Assembly: GCA_026706425.1 (NCBI GenBank)
Contig: JAPOYW010000478.1
Location: 1-7,252, forward strand
DNA length: 7,252 nt
Direction: 5' to 3'
From: Gammaproteobacteria bacterium
GTDB lineage: Bacteria; Pseudomonadota; Gammaproteobacteria; Pseudomonadales; Azotimanducaceae
Below the pieces are notes generated by a model, which saw only the letters and a program-made list of their open reading frames with translations, ran no database searches and was not told where the DNA came from. The position numbers were made by a program, and so were the translations under genes. Positions 1-5,448 of the stretch are shown in pieces; within the stretch, counting starts at the first letter, position 1, and each line of letters begins with the position of its first letter.

Positions 1-480
1 CCTCAATCCGGACCTTTCGCGACGACCCGAAGCGCGGTCGAGACGACTACTACCGTCTCACCATCCCCGACGACGCGAACGAGGTGCTGGACTGGATCGA
101 CGACAATGCCGAACGCAGGCGCCCCACCCTGCGTTGGCGGCGCGTTCGCAACGACGAGCAGGAAGAGAGCCTCCGAGGTGCGCACCTGCCACTCGTGCCC
201 GCCAAGTCGCACGCGCTCGAGAAGCGCTGGCGCAGGCTATCGGGGATCGACAAGCCATTCTCCACGGATCCGCTCTCCGGTACGGAAATCGATGTATGGG
301 AGGACATCGACGAATGGTTGCCATGGCTCGACGAACACCCCCAGGCCCTCGACAGCCTCTCCATCCTCGACGACATTGTGCGGCTGCTAGTCTGGCTCGA
401 ACCGGAGCTAGGTGCCGAAGACAGCCGCTGGACGATGGCGCTGCTTGCCCGCGCCGCCGCAATACTCGCCAAGGGCTGGC
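1..480 (+). CDS. Unidentified protein, interior fragment cut by the window edge (5') and by a breakpoint (3')
   Basis: The frame that begins at base 3 is open from the window edge and gives about 159 residues up to base 479. The product is rich in Asp, Glu, Arg and Trp, with runs such as YYRLTIPDDANEVLDWIDD and EDIDEWLPWLDEHPQ, and then an Ala/Leu-rich helix (LLARAAAILAKGW). This looks like a genuine soluble, mostly helical protein. I do not recognise the family and see no catalytic motif, signal peptide or membrane segment. The frame stays open to a TGA at 654-656, but from about base 481 it only reads the complement of the deaminase gene, so those last 58 codons are not native. The natural N-terminus lies outside the window and the natural C-terminus has been lost. 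It could be a fragment of a large regulatory or DNA-associated protein, but nothing in the sequence shows this. Confidence 0.5.
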
Positions 481-759
481 CGCACCCAGGCACATGGGAC
501 ACGGTTCCGAACTCGCAGAGATTTCGCAGCCGGCAAGACGAAACGACCCCAGTCGCCGGCAGGCATCCCGGATGGCGACGACCTCGGCGTGGCAGGTCGG
601 ATCCTGGGACGCGAGGACTTCGTTCGAGCCTTCCCCGACCACGACACCGTCCTTGACCACAACGGCACCGAACGGTCCACCACGGCCCTGCTCCACGCCC
701 TCGCGGGCGAGTTCAACGGCCCGGCGCATGTAGCCGTCTCTCGCCATCGGCCACCCCAT
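481..759 (-). pseudogene. Nucleoside deaminase (guanine deaminase-like), 3'-truncated
   Basis: This encodes the N-terminal 89 to 93 residues of a cytidine/deoxycytidylate-deaminase-fold enzyme of the GuaD/TadA-like group, zinc hydrolases that remove an amino group from purines or other nucleobases. Counting from the ATG at 747, it shows GGPFGAVVVKDG (residues 23-34), the zinc-binding and proton-shuttle HAE (H53, E55), and the PCPMC zinc loop (C83, C86) followed by LGA. The family normally continues with an IYWAR-type segment and about 60 further residues, including the C-terminal substrate-binding part. Here the match stops after LGA at base 481, and the frame then reads the complement of the neighbouring gene down to a stop near base 58. 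ATG is possible at 759 or 747; the second has a G-rich stretch just upstream. The zinc centre is present but the fold is incomplete, so the product is probably inactive. GuaD-like is my preferred assignment because of the GGPFGAV and AEV.AIR wording. Confidence 0.75.
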
Positions 760-793
760 CGATCAATCGCTGCAAACATCCACTTGACTTGAT

Positions 794-817
794 CGCGCCG
801 GGCTGGTTCCTGGCGCG
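794..817 (-). terminator. Strong hairpin downstream of the FAD oxidoreductase gene
   Basis: CGCGCC at 794-799 pairs with GGCGCG at 812-817. The stem continues inward through a G/T position and two more G-C pairs, giving about nine positions around a six-base loop. It lies about 32 bases beyond the stop codon of the reverse oxidoreductase gene and before the start of the reverse deaminase. No T-run follows on the minus strand, so it is not a textbook intrinsic terminator. It could end transcription with help from Rho, or protect the 3' end of the mRNA. Confidence 0.4.
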
Positions 818-848
818 CGTCAGGTGAATTCGTGGACGCCGAATGGTG

Positions 849-2234
849 CTACGCCGCCGCGTCGAAGATCTTGCCGGGGTTCAGGATTCCGTTCGGGTCC
901 AGCGCCCGTTTGAGGGTGCGCATCAGCGCGATTTCCTCGTCGTTGCGGGACAGGCCGAGGTATTTCTTCTTGTCGAGCCCGACGCCGTGCTCCGCCGACA
1001 CCGAGCCGCCGATGGACGCGAGCGGCTGATAGACCGCGTGCTTGACGCCGTCCTGGGCGTCGTCGTCCTTGCCCGCCGCCACGGCAAAGTGGATGTTGCC
1101 GTCGCCGATATGGCCGAACACGAAGTTGGTGTATTCGCCGAACGTGGCTTCGAGACCCCGGTTCACCTCCGCGACGTAGGCATCCATGTCGGAGACCCTC
1201 AAGCTGACGTCGAAGATGAACACCGGCTTGTACTGGTGCACCTGCTCGACATCGTCACGCATGGCCCAGAGCTCCTGCCGTTGGGCTTCGCTCGTGGCGA
1301 TGACCGCATCCTCGATCAGACCGGATTCGTGTGCCTCCGAGAAGACCTGTTCGATGCGGGCGTGGTCGGACTGTGGATCGCCCCCCATCGCCTCGATCAG
1401 CACGTAGAACGGATAGTCCTGCGTCAGCGGCGGCCGTTGGGTGGCCGGCGGGGTCGTCACCAGCCGGTAGAAGTTGTTCCAAAGCACCTCGAACGCCGAC
1501 AGCGTACCGCCGAGACCAGCATCCATCGCCTTCAGCAAAGCGGTCACCCGGTCGAAGTCGGAGACCGCGACGAACATCGTCTCCTGGCTCCGCGGCTTCT
1601 CGCGCAGGCGCAGAACAGCCCGGGTGACGATTCCGAGGCTCCCTTCGGTGCCGATGAAGAGTTGCTTCAAATCGTAGCCTGCGTTGTTCTTGATCATGCG
1701 GTTCATGGACGACACCACCGTGCCGTCCGCTAGCACCGCCTCGACGCCTAGCACCATGTCCCGGGTCATGCCGTAGCGGATCACCCGGTTGCCGCCCGCG
1801 TTGGTCGCGATATTGCCCCCTAGGGTGCAGCTGCCCCGTCCGCCGATGTCCAGCGGATACATGAGCCCGTGTTCCTCGGCGGCGTCGTGGACGGCTTCGA
1901 GGACCACCCCTGCCTGCACGGTCATGGTGCGTTCGACCGGATTGACTTCCTCGATGGTATTCATCCGCTCGAGGGAGAGCACGATCTCGCGAGCTTCGGT
2001 GATGTGACCTTCGACCAGCCCCGTCAGCCCGCCCTGTGCGACCAACGGCTGCCCCGCCGCGTTGCAGATGGCGAGGACGCGACTCACCTCCTCGGTCGTC
2101 CGGGGTCGCAGGATCGCCTTCGCCTCGATGCCTTCGCTACGCCAGATGCCGCTGGCGCGGGAGGATACGTCGGTTCCGGTCAGCATGCCGCCAATCCCGA
2201 CGACCTCGGCGAGCGTTGCGAGAAGGTCGTCCAT
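849..2234 (-). CDS. FAD-linked D-2-hydroxyacid dehydrogenase/oxidase (GlcD / D-LDH / D2HGDH superfamily)
   Basis: This is a complete 461-residue flavoenzyme of the VAO/PCMH type. Such enzymes oxidise 2-hydroxy acids (D-lactate, glycolate, D-2-hydroxyglutarate and similar) to 2-oxo acids and pass electrons to the respiratory chain or another acceptor. The FAD-binding domain (about residues 37-210) shows the pyrophosphate loop AQGGLTGL (67-73), GGNIATNAGG (139-148), RYGMTRD (153-159) and IGTEGSLGIVT (194-204). The C-terminal FAD-oxidase domain (about 215-457) shows the metal-site motifs GHIGDGNIH (374-382) and SAEHGVG (413-419), then NPGKIF (452-457). Length is normal for the family. The ATG at 2234 is preceded by only a weak GGGA-type ribosome site. 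The gene is divergent from an NAD-dependent D-2-hydroxyacid dehydrogenase, an arrangement resembling the Pseudomonas D2HGDH-serA pair. The exact substrate cannot be read from sequence: the KYD-type lysine before the DVSL strand that D2HGDH enzymes carry appears to be replaced (IFD, 340-342). Confidence 0.93.
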   Translation of the reverse strand: MDDLLATLAEVVGIGGMLTGTDVSSRASGIWRSEGIEAKAILRPRTTEEVSRVLAICNAAGQPLVAQGGLTGLVEGHITEAREIVLSLERMNTIEEVNPVERTMTVQAGVVLEAVHDAAEEHGLMYPLDIGGRGSCTLGGNIATNAGGNRVIRYGMTRDMVLGVEAVLADGTVVSSMNRMIKNNAGYDLKQLFIGTEGSLGIVTRAVLRLREKPRSQETMFVAVSDFDRVTALLKAMDAGLGGTLSAFEVLWNNFYRLVTTPPATQRPPLTQDYPFYVLIEAMGGDPQSDHARIEQVFSEAHESGLIEDAVIATSEAQRQELWAMRDDVEQVHQYKPVFIFDVSLRVSDMDAYVAEVNRGLEATFGEYTNFVFGHIGDGNIHFAVAAGKDDDAQDGVKHAVYQPLASIGGSVSAEHGVGLDKKKYLGLSRNDEEIALMRTLKRALDPNGILNPGKIFDAAA

Positions 2235-2359
2235 GTTCGGTCCCGTCAGATCACCAACGCCTAGACTACACCGAGCGGGACCGGGACAGTCGGACGAAGT
2301 GGCGCGTTCGATGCCGAATCAAGGCACAATTGCGCCCTTTCACCCATCGAGGGAACCAA
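2235..2359. promoter_or_regulatory. Shared leader between the two divergent dehydrogenase genes
   Basis: This 125-bp gap must hold the promoters of both divergent genes. I cannot pick convincing -35/-10 boxes. Two symmetric elements stand out. The first is CGGTCCCG (2238-2245) with CGGGACCG (2276-2283), an 8-bp perfect inverted repeat. Its left arm, read on the minus strand, overlaps the GGGA in front of the oxidoreductase ATG. The second is the near-perfect palindrome GGCACAATTGCGCC (2323-2336, 12 of 14 positions symmetric), lying 23 bp before the GTG of the forward gene. Both are plausible operator or leader-hairpin sites. Confidence 0.5.
2323..2336. promoter_or_regulatory. Candidate operator palindrome
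   Basis: GGCACAATTGCGCC is a 14-bp dyad centred on CAATTG, with one symmetric mismatch pair (A/C). It is AT-centred in an otherwise GC-rich leader and sits just upstream of the forward gene's ribosome site. That is a typical position for a repressor or activator of a divergent pair. No family of regulator can be named, and no regulator gene is seen next to it. Confidence 0.3.
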
Positions 2360-3391
2360 GTGAAAGTTGCGTTGCAGGGTCGCGCCCAGGGGCGGCAGAG
2401 GGAGCTTTACGAAGCAGCGGGCATCGAGATCGTCGAGGGTGGCTGCCGCACCGAGGACGACATGATCGAGCTGATCGGCGACGCCGACGGGGCGCAGGTG
2501 GGTATCTGGCCGTTGACGTCGAGGCGGGTGCTTGAAGGCTGCCCGAACCTGAAGGCCGTCAGCCGTTTCGGGGTCGGCGTGGACTCCATCGATCACGACG
2601 CTGCAACCGAACTGGGCGTGATGGTATGCAACGTGCCGGGCTCGAATACCACCGAGGTCGCCGACCACGCCGCGGCGCTCCTGCTGTCGGTGACCCGGCA
2701 GGTGGTGGAGGGCGTGACGAACACCCGCGCCGGCAACTGGGCCGACAATCCGCGCGCCATGAGATTCGCGCCCAGGATGCGCCGCCTGACCGGGCACACG
2801 GTGGGCATCGTCGGCTTCGGCAACATCGGACGCGCCTTCGCGACCCGCATGCGCGGCTTCGGCGTCAGCCGGATACTCGCCTTCGACCCCTACGTCAGAC
2901 AGCTTGCCGGCGACCTCTACGGCGTCACGATGGTGGATTTCGAAACGCTGACCCGCGAGGCCGACTACATCAGCATCCACAGCGCGGCGACCGCCGAGTC
3001 CCAGTATCTCTTCGATGCCGCAACGTTCAAGCGCATGAAGCCGACCGCGATCCTGATCAACACCGCGCGCGGGCCCATCGTGAACGAGGAGGCCCTCGCC
3101 GACGCCCTCGAAGCCGGCGAGATCGAGGCGGCAGCCGTCGACGTGACCGAGGTCGAACCCCTGGCGTCCTCCAGCCGCCTGCTCAAGCTGCCGAACTGCT
3201 ACGTGACGCCGCACGTCGCCGCGATGTCGTCCGTATTCGTCGCCGAGACGGCGGTCATGCAGGCCGAGAACATCATTTTCGTCCTGCAAGGCCGGAAACC
3301 CCACGGCCTGACCAATCCGGACGTCATCAAGACCATTGCGGTCATGCGGCACACGGATCCTGGGCGCTGGGCCAACGTGCCGGATCTCTAG
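2360..3391 (+). CDS. NAD-dependent D-2-hydroxyacid dehydrogenase (SerA-like, no ACT domain)
   Basis: This 343-residue enzyme belongs to the D-isomer-specific 2-hydroxyacid dehydrogenases, which reversibly convert 2-oxo acids to D-2-hydroxy acids with NAD(H). The GTG at 2360 is chosen because GAGGGA lies about six bases upstream and the protein then begins MKVALQGRAQ, as expected for the family. The frame is open further upstream but that part does not resemble protein. Visible motifs are RFGVGVDSID (69-78), NVPGSNTTEVADHA (91-104), the Rossmann loop GIVGFGNIG (149-157) with acidic D176 favouring NAD over NADP, and the catalytic triad R237 (INTARG), E266 (DVTEVEP) and H285 (TPHVAA). 3-Phosphoglycerate dehydrogenases often carry a C-terminal ACT regulatory domain. 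Here the protein ends about 30 residues after the catalytic domain with a short unfamiliar tail (KTIAVMRHTDPGRWANVPDL). Phosphoglycerate, glyoxylate/hydroxypyruvate or another oxo acid are all possible substrates. Confidence 0.93.
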   Translation: MKVALQGRAQGRQRELYEAAGIEIVEGGCRTEDDMIELIGDADGAQVGIWPLTSRRVLEGCPNLKAVSRFGVGVDSIDHDAATELGVMVCNVPGSNTTEVADHAAALLLSVTRQVVEGVTNTRAGNWADNPRAMRFAPRMRRLTGHTVGIVGFGNIGRAFATRMRGFGVSRILAFDPYVRQLAGDLYGVTMVDFETLTREADYISIHSAATAESQYLFDAATFKRMKPTAILINTARGPIVNEEALADALEAGEIEAAAVDVTEVEPLASSSRLLKLPNCYVTPHVAAMSSVFVAETAVMQAENIIFVLQGRKPHGLTNPDVIKTIAVMRHTDPGRWANVPDL

Positions 3392-3460
3392 CGGCACAAG
3401 CCCCCGGATCGGCGTGAGCTAAACAAAAGCCACGAGACAGGTTCCGCACGAGGTCAGCCG

Positions 3461-3658
3461 GTGATCAGCTACGAGGAATTCCAGGCCGAAGTCGAGCGCC
3501 GCAAACGGGAGCGCTGGGCGAAGATTCTCGCCTCGGAACCGCCCGGACGCCCTGTCAGGAGGCGTCCGCGCGACCCCGAGAAGGAACGACTCCTGGCAAG
3601 GCTCGACCGCGCCGGGCTGGAACGGGAGAACCCGGAACTGCTCCGGCGACCGCGGTGA
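3461..3658 (+). CDS. Small basic helical protein of unknown function
   Basis: This is a 65-residue protein starting at GTG 3461, with an AGGT-type ribosome site about eight bases upstream. It is dominated by Arg, Lys and Glu in helix-prone runs (YEEFQAEVERRKRERWAKI, then a Pro/Arg-rich middle, then KERLLARLDRAGLERENPEL). It has no Cys, no signal peptide and no hydrophobic segment. I do not recognise it. The best evidence that it is real is its junction with the methyltransferase gene: its TGA stop overlaps the next GTG start (GTGA at 3655-3658), and the downstream gene has no ribosome site of its own. It could be a small RNA-binding or adaptor protein for the methyltransferase, or merely a leader peptide that allows coupled translation. 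Confidence 0.65.
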   Translation: MISYEEFQAEVERRKRERWAKILASEPPGRPVRRRPRDPEKERLLARLDRAGLERENPELLRRPR

Positions 3659-4239
3659 ACTCGCCTCGCTTCGACAAGGCCTACTACGACCGCTATTACA
3701 GGAACCCCGCCACCCGGGTCTGCAGTCCGCGGGAGGTTCAACGCCAAGGCGACTTCATCGCGGCCTACCTGCGCCACCTGGAAGTCCCCGTGAAGAGCGT
3801 GCTCGACATCGGTTGCGGGCTCGGGCGGCTGCTGGCCGCACTGTCGGCGGCGTTTCCCAAAGCCCGGGCGGTGGGCGTCGAGTCGAGCCCGTATCTTTGT
3901 GAAGCCATGGGCTGGGAAGCCGGATCGCTGCCAGGCTTTCCAGTCCTCCGGCACTACGACCTTGTGATCTGCTACGACGTGTTGTCCTACCTGGAAGACG
4001 GCCCAGCCGCCGAATCCATCAAGACCCTCGGACGGCTGACGCGACGGGCGCTCTACTTCGGTGCGCTGACCCTCGAGGATCGCGAACTGTGCGACCCGGT
4101 GCGCACTGACACCGACGTGTACCTGCGCTCCAATCGCTGGTACCGGCGGCGGCTTGGCCGTCATTTCGAGCCAGTCGGTGGAGGATTGTGGCTGAAGAAG
4201 CCGGTTGAGGCGTTTATCTGGACGCTGGATAGGCGCTGA
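3655..4239 (+). CDS. Class I SAM-dependent methyltransferase
   Basis: This 194-residue protein has the Rossmann-like methyltransferase fold. It would transfer a methyl group from S-adenosylmethionine to an unidentified acceptor in the cytoplasm. Motif I is VLDIGCGLG (49-57), the acidic end of strand beta-2 that binds the SAM ribose is E76 (AVGVES), and the motif-IV region is YDLVICYDVLSYLED (101-115). The C-terminal half (ALYFGALTLEDRELCDPVRTD, then LRSNRWYRRRL and GGGLWLKK) looks like an intact conserved family tail, so the protein seems full length. GTG 3655 overlaps the stop codon of the small upstream gene. A ribosome site is lacking, so translation is probably coupled. The last 36 bases before the stop recur in degenerate form at 6433-6468, which points to a second family member once present nearby. 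The substrate cannot be inferred. Confidence 0.9.
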   Translation: MNSPRFDKAYYDRYYRNPATRVCSPREVQRQGDFIAAYLRHLEVPVKSVLDIGCGLGRLLAALSAAFPKARAVGVESSPYLCEAMGWEAGSLPGFPVLRHYDLVICYDVLSYLEDGPAAESIKTLGRLTRRALYFGALTLEDRELCDPVRTDTDVYLRSNRWYRRRLGRHFEPVGGGLWLKKPVEAFIWTLDRR

Positions 4240-4385
4240 GGGTCCGAACATTCGTCACGTCCTCACGCTACGTCCGTCCAGGTTTCATGTCGGACCCCCC
4301 GGGGGCGCGCCACCTTCGCATCTCCCATCGCCTCTTCAACACTGAACGCCATGCTCACCGGCGATCCAGTCGCGCACTCATTCGG
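4240..4385. other. Intergenic stretch between the methyltransferase gene and vapBC
   Basis: No gene is seen here. GGTCCGA (4241-4247), directly after the methyltransferase stop, pairs with TCGGACC (4290-4296), a 7-bp inverted repeat with a 42-base loop. It is followed by the self-complementary blocks CCCCCGGGGG (4296-4305) and GGCGCGCC (4304-4311). These GC-rich structures could end the methyltransferase transcript, but no T-run follows, so a terminator is not certain. Confidence 0.35.
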
Positions 4386-4418
4386 TTGACAAGGATTTGT
4401 TCCTTGCTAGAGTAAGGA
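4386..4418 (+). promoter_or_regulatory. vapBC promoter with overlapping AAGGA/TCCTT operator
   Basis: A perfect -35 hexamer TTGACA (4386-4391) is followed after 16 bases by TAGAGT (4408-4413), or after 17 bases by AGAGTA, as the -10 candidate. Overlaid on this are three alternating half-sites: AAGGA (4391-4395), TCCTT (4401-4405) and AAGGA (4414-4418). The first two form the 17-bp inverted repeat CAAGGA-N5-TCCTTG, and the last two a second inverted repeat with 8 bases between. AbrB-type antitoxins usually repress their own operon through such repeats, so this is the likely VapB/VapBC binding site. With this -10 position, transcription would start at or near the ATG at 4420. Confidence 0.65.
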
Positions 4419-4419
4419 C

Positions 4420-4716
4420 ATGAGCAAGGTCACTAGGAAGCTGCAGGTCACGGTGCCGAAGGCCATCGCGCGGGAGTACGGCATAGGCCCGGGCGACGAC
4501 ATCCGCTTCGAGCCATCCGGCGAGGTCATTCGCGTGGTGCCGCCCAGTGCCGATGTGCCGGCCGGACCCCTCGAAATGGAAAAGCGGCTCGCGCTGTTCG
4601 ATGCCGCGTCCGCCCGACAGCGTGCCCGCGAAAGCGTGGGTAGTCGAGAGCGCTCGGCGACGCGCGGTTGGACGCGCGAGGAGCTGTACCGGCGTGGCGA
4701 CCCGCACCCTGATTGA
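4420..4716 (+). CDS. vapB: AbrB/SpoVT-type antitoxin (VapB)
   Basis: This 98-residue antitoxin would neutralise the PIN toxin encoded just downstream and repress the operon. Residues 1-43 form the swapped-hairpin AbrB DNA-binding domain, with the characteristic wording KLQVTVPKAIAREYGIGPGD followed by IRFEPSGEVIRVVPP. Residues about 50-98 form a charged, flexible tail (EMEKRLALFDAASARQRARE, then WTREELYRRG) of the kind that wraps around VapC. The ATG at 4420 begins the domain at the usual place. AAGGA at 4414-4418 is only one base from the ATG, too near to work as a normal ribosome site, which suggests leaderless translation or a different transcript start. The last 23 bases overlap the toxin gene. 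Confidence 0.88.
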   Translation: MSKVTRKLQVTVPKAIAREYGIGPGDDIRFEPSGEVIRVVPPSADVPAGPLEMEKRLALFDAASARQRARESVGSRERSATRGWTREELYRRGDPHPD

Positions 4717-5134
4717 CACGAACATCCTCGTCTATCGCTACGACGCTCGGTTCCCGGACAAGCAATCGATCGCCGAGGACGTACTCCGCGACGGCATCGC
4801 CAGCGGTAGCGCCCGGCTCGCGCACCAGGCCCTCGTCGAGTTCGTGGCTGCGGTGACCCGTGGTGGTCCGCAAAGCTGGCTGCTCGAACCAAGCGAGGCG
4901 CGCCGTGAGGCAGAGGAACTCATGGCCCAGTTCCCGGTGATCTATCCCGACGACGCCGTGTTGCGGACCGCGCTTCGAGGGGCGGCAGCTTACGGGATGT
5001 CCTGGTTTGACGCGCACATGTGGGCGTATGCCGAAGTCCACGGGCTCGAGGAACTGGTTTCCGAGGATTTCCAGCATGGCCGGTTGTACGGCATTGTCAC
5101 CGTGAGCAACCCGTTCGCATCGACCGCGGAGTAA
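4694..5134 (+). CDS. vapC: PIN-domain ribonuclease toxin (VapC)
   Basis: This 146-residue PIN-fold toxin would be a Mg2+-dependent endoribonuclease of the VapC kind, which typically cleaves tRNA or rRNA when the antitoxin is lost. The acidic site is complete: D8 in LIDTNILVY, E49 in HQALVEFV, D106 in MSWFDAHMWAYAE, and D125 in LVSEDF. Length is normal. I chose GTG 4694 because the protein then begins VATRTLIDTNIL, with the first Asp at the usual distance from the N-terminus, and because GAGGAG (4678-4683) lies about ten bases upstream. The open frame extends further 5' but only as a shadow of vapB. The 23-bp overlap with vapB is typical of these operons and allows coupled, antitoxin-first translation. 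No key residue is missing, so the module looks functional. Confidence 0.9.
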   Translation: MATRTLIDTNILVYRYDARFPDKQSIAEDVLRDGIASGSARLAHQALVEFVAAVTRGGPQSWLLEPSEARREAEELMAQFPVIYPDDAVLRTALRGAAAYGMSWFDAHMWAYAEVHGLEELVSEDFQHGRLYGIVTVSNPFASTAE

Positions 5135-5214
5135 CCCACGTCGAGCAATCGATCAAGGATGTCGTTGGCCGTCCGAATCGCCACAGTGTCGCCTCCAAAG
5201 CCGAGTTCCCGAAC

Positions 5215-5340
5215 TCACGCAGCCGTACCGATCTGCACGTCCACGAACCGCCTGTACGCGCCGTCCGGCTTCGCCATCAGCTCGTCGGGGCTGCCGGTCT
5301 CCACGATTCGCCCCTCGTCCAGGTAGACGATGCGGTCGGC
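5215..5340 (-). pseudogene. C-terminal remnant of an ABC-transporter ATP-binding protein
   Basis: The reverse frame gives about 41 residues that read as the end of an exporter-type (MsbA-like) ABC ATPase: ADRIVYLDEGRIVETGSPDE, then LMAKPDGAYRRFVDVQ and a TGA at 5215-5217. In intact proteins this block directly follows the H-loop (a TVIVIAHRLSTV-like sequence). Here the residues preceding ADR (GNPCWSTANPCRGCASG) bear no likeness to an ABC domain, and the Walker A, signature, Walker B and H-loop are all missing. The fragment cannot bind ATP and is left over from a deletion or rearrangement with a breakpoint near 5340. The natural stop codon seems preserved. Confidence 0.72.
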
Positions 5341-5448
5341 GCCGGAAGCGCAGCCGCGGCAAGGGTTCGCCGTCGACCAACAGGGGTTCCCTCCGATCAC
5401 ATCCGTACCCACTACGCGCGTTTGGTCCACTACGACCCCCTACGATAG

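Noticed and set aside
843..1733. Forward open frame of 296 codons opposite the flavoenzyme
   Set aside because: It is a mirror of the flavoenzyme codons, with Val/Arg/His-rich low-information sequence and no ribosome site or motif.
2036..2359. 108 extra codons upstream of the NAD-dependent dehydrogenase in the same open frame
   Set aside because: The translation is Arg/Pro-rich shadow of the oppositely oriented flavoenzyme gene, while GTG 2360 has a good ribosome site and begins the family's normal N-terminus.
2261..3397. Long reverse open frame of 378 codons opposite the dehydrogenase
   Set aside because: It is antisense to a gene with full catalytic motifs, and its own translation is His/Gly/Arg-rich without any recognisable domain. 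Such long antisense frames are common in GC-rich DNA.
3469..4251. Reverse open frame of 260 codons opposite the small protein and methyltransferase
   Set aside because: It crosses two well-supported forward genes and shows no domain of its own.
4241..4311. Intrinsic terminator after the methyltransferase gene
   Set aside because: The inverted repeat has a 42-base loop and no T-run. It is recorded only as intergenic structure, not as a terminator.
4990..5214. Reverse frame reading IRTANDILDRLLDVGYS just after vapC
   Set aside because: The roughly 20-residue run looks protein-like, but there is no start with a ribosome site, it follows directly on the ABC remnant's stop in the same frame, and it continues as antisense of vapC. 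It could be a tiny relic; I cannot support it as a gene.
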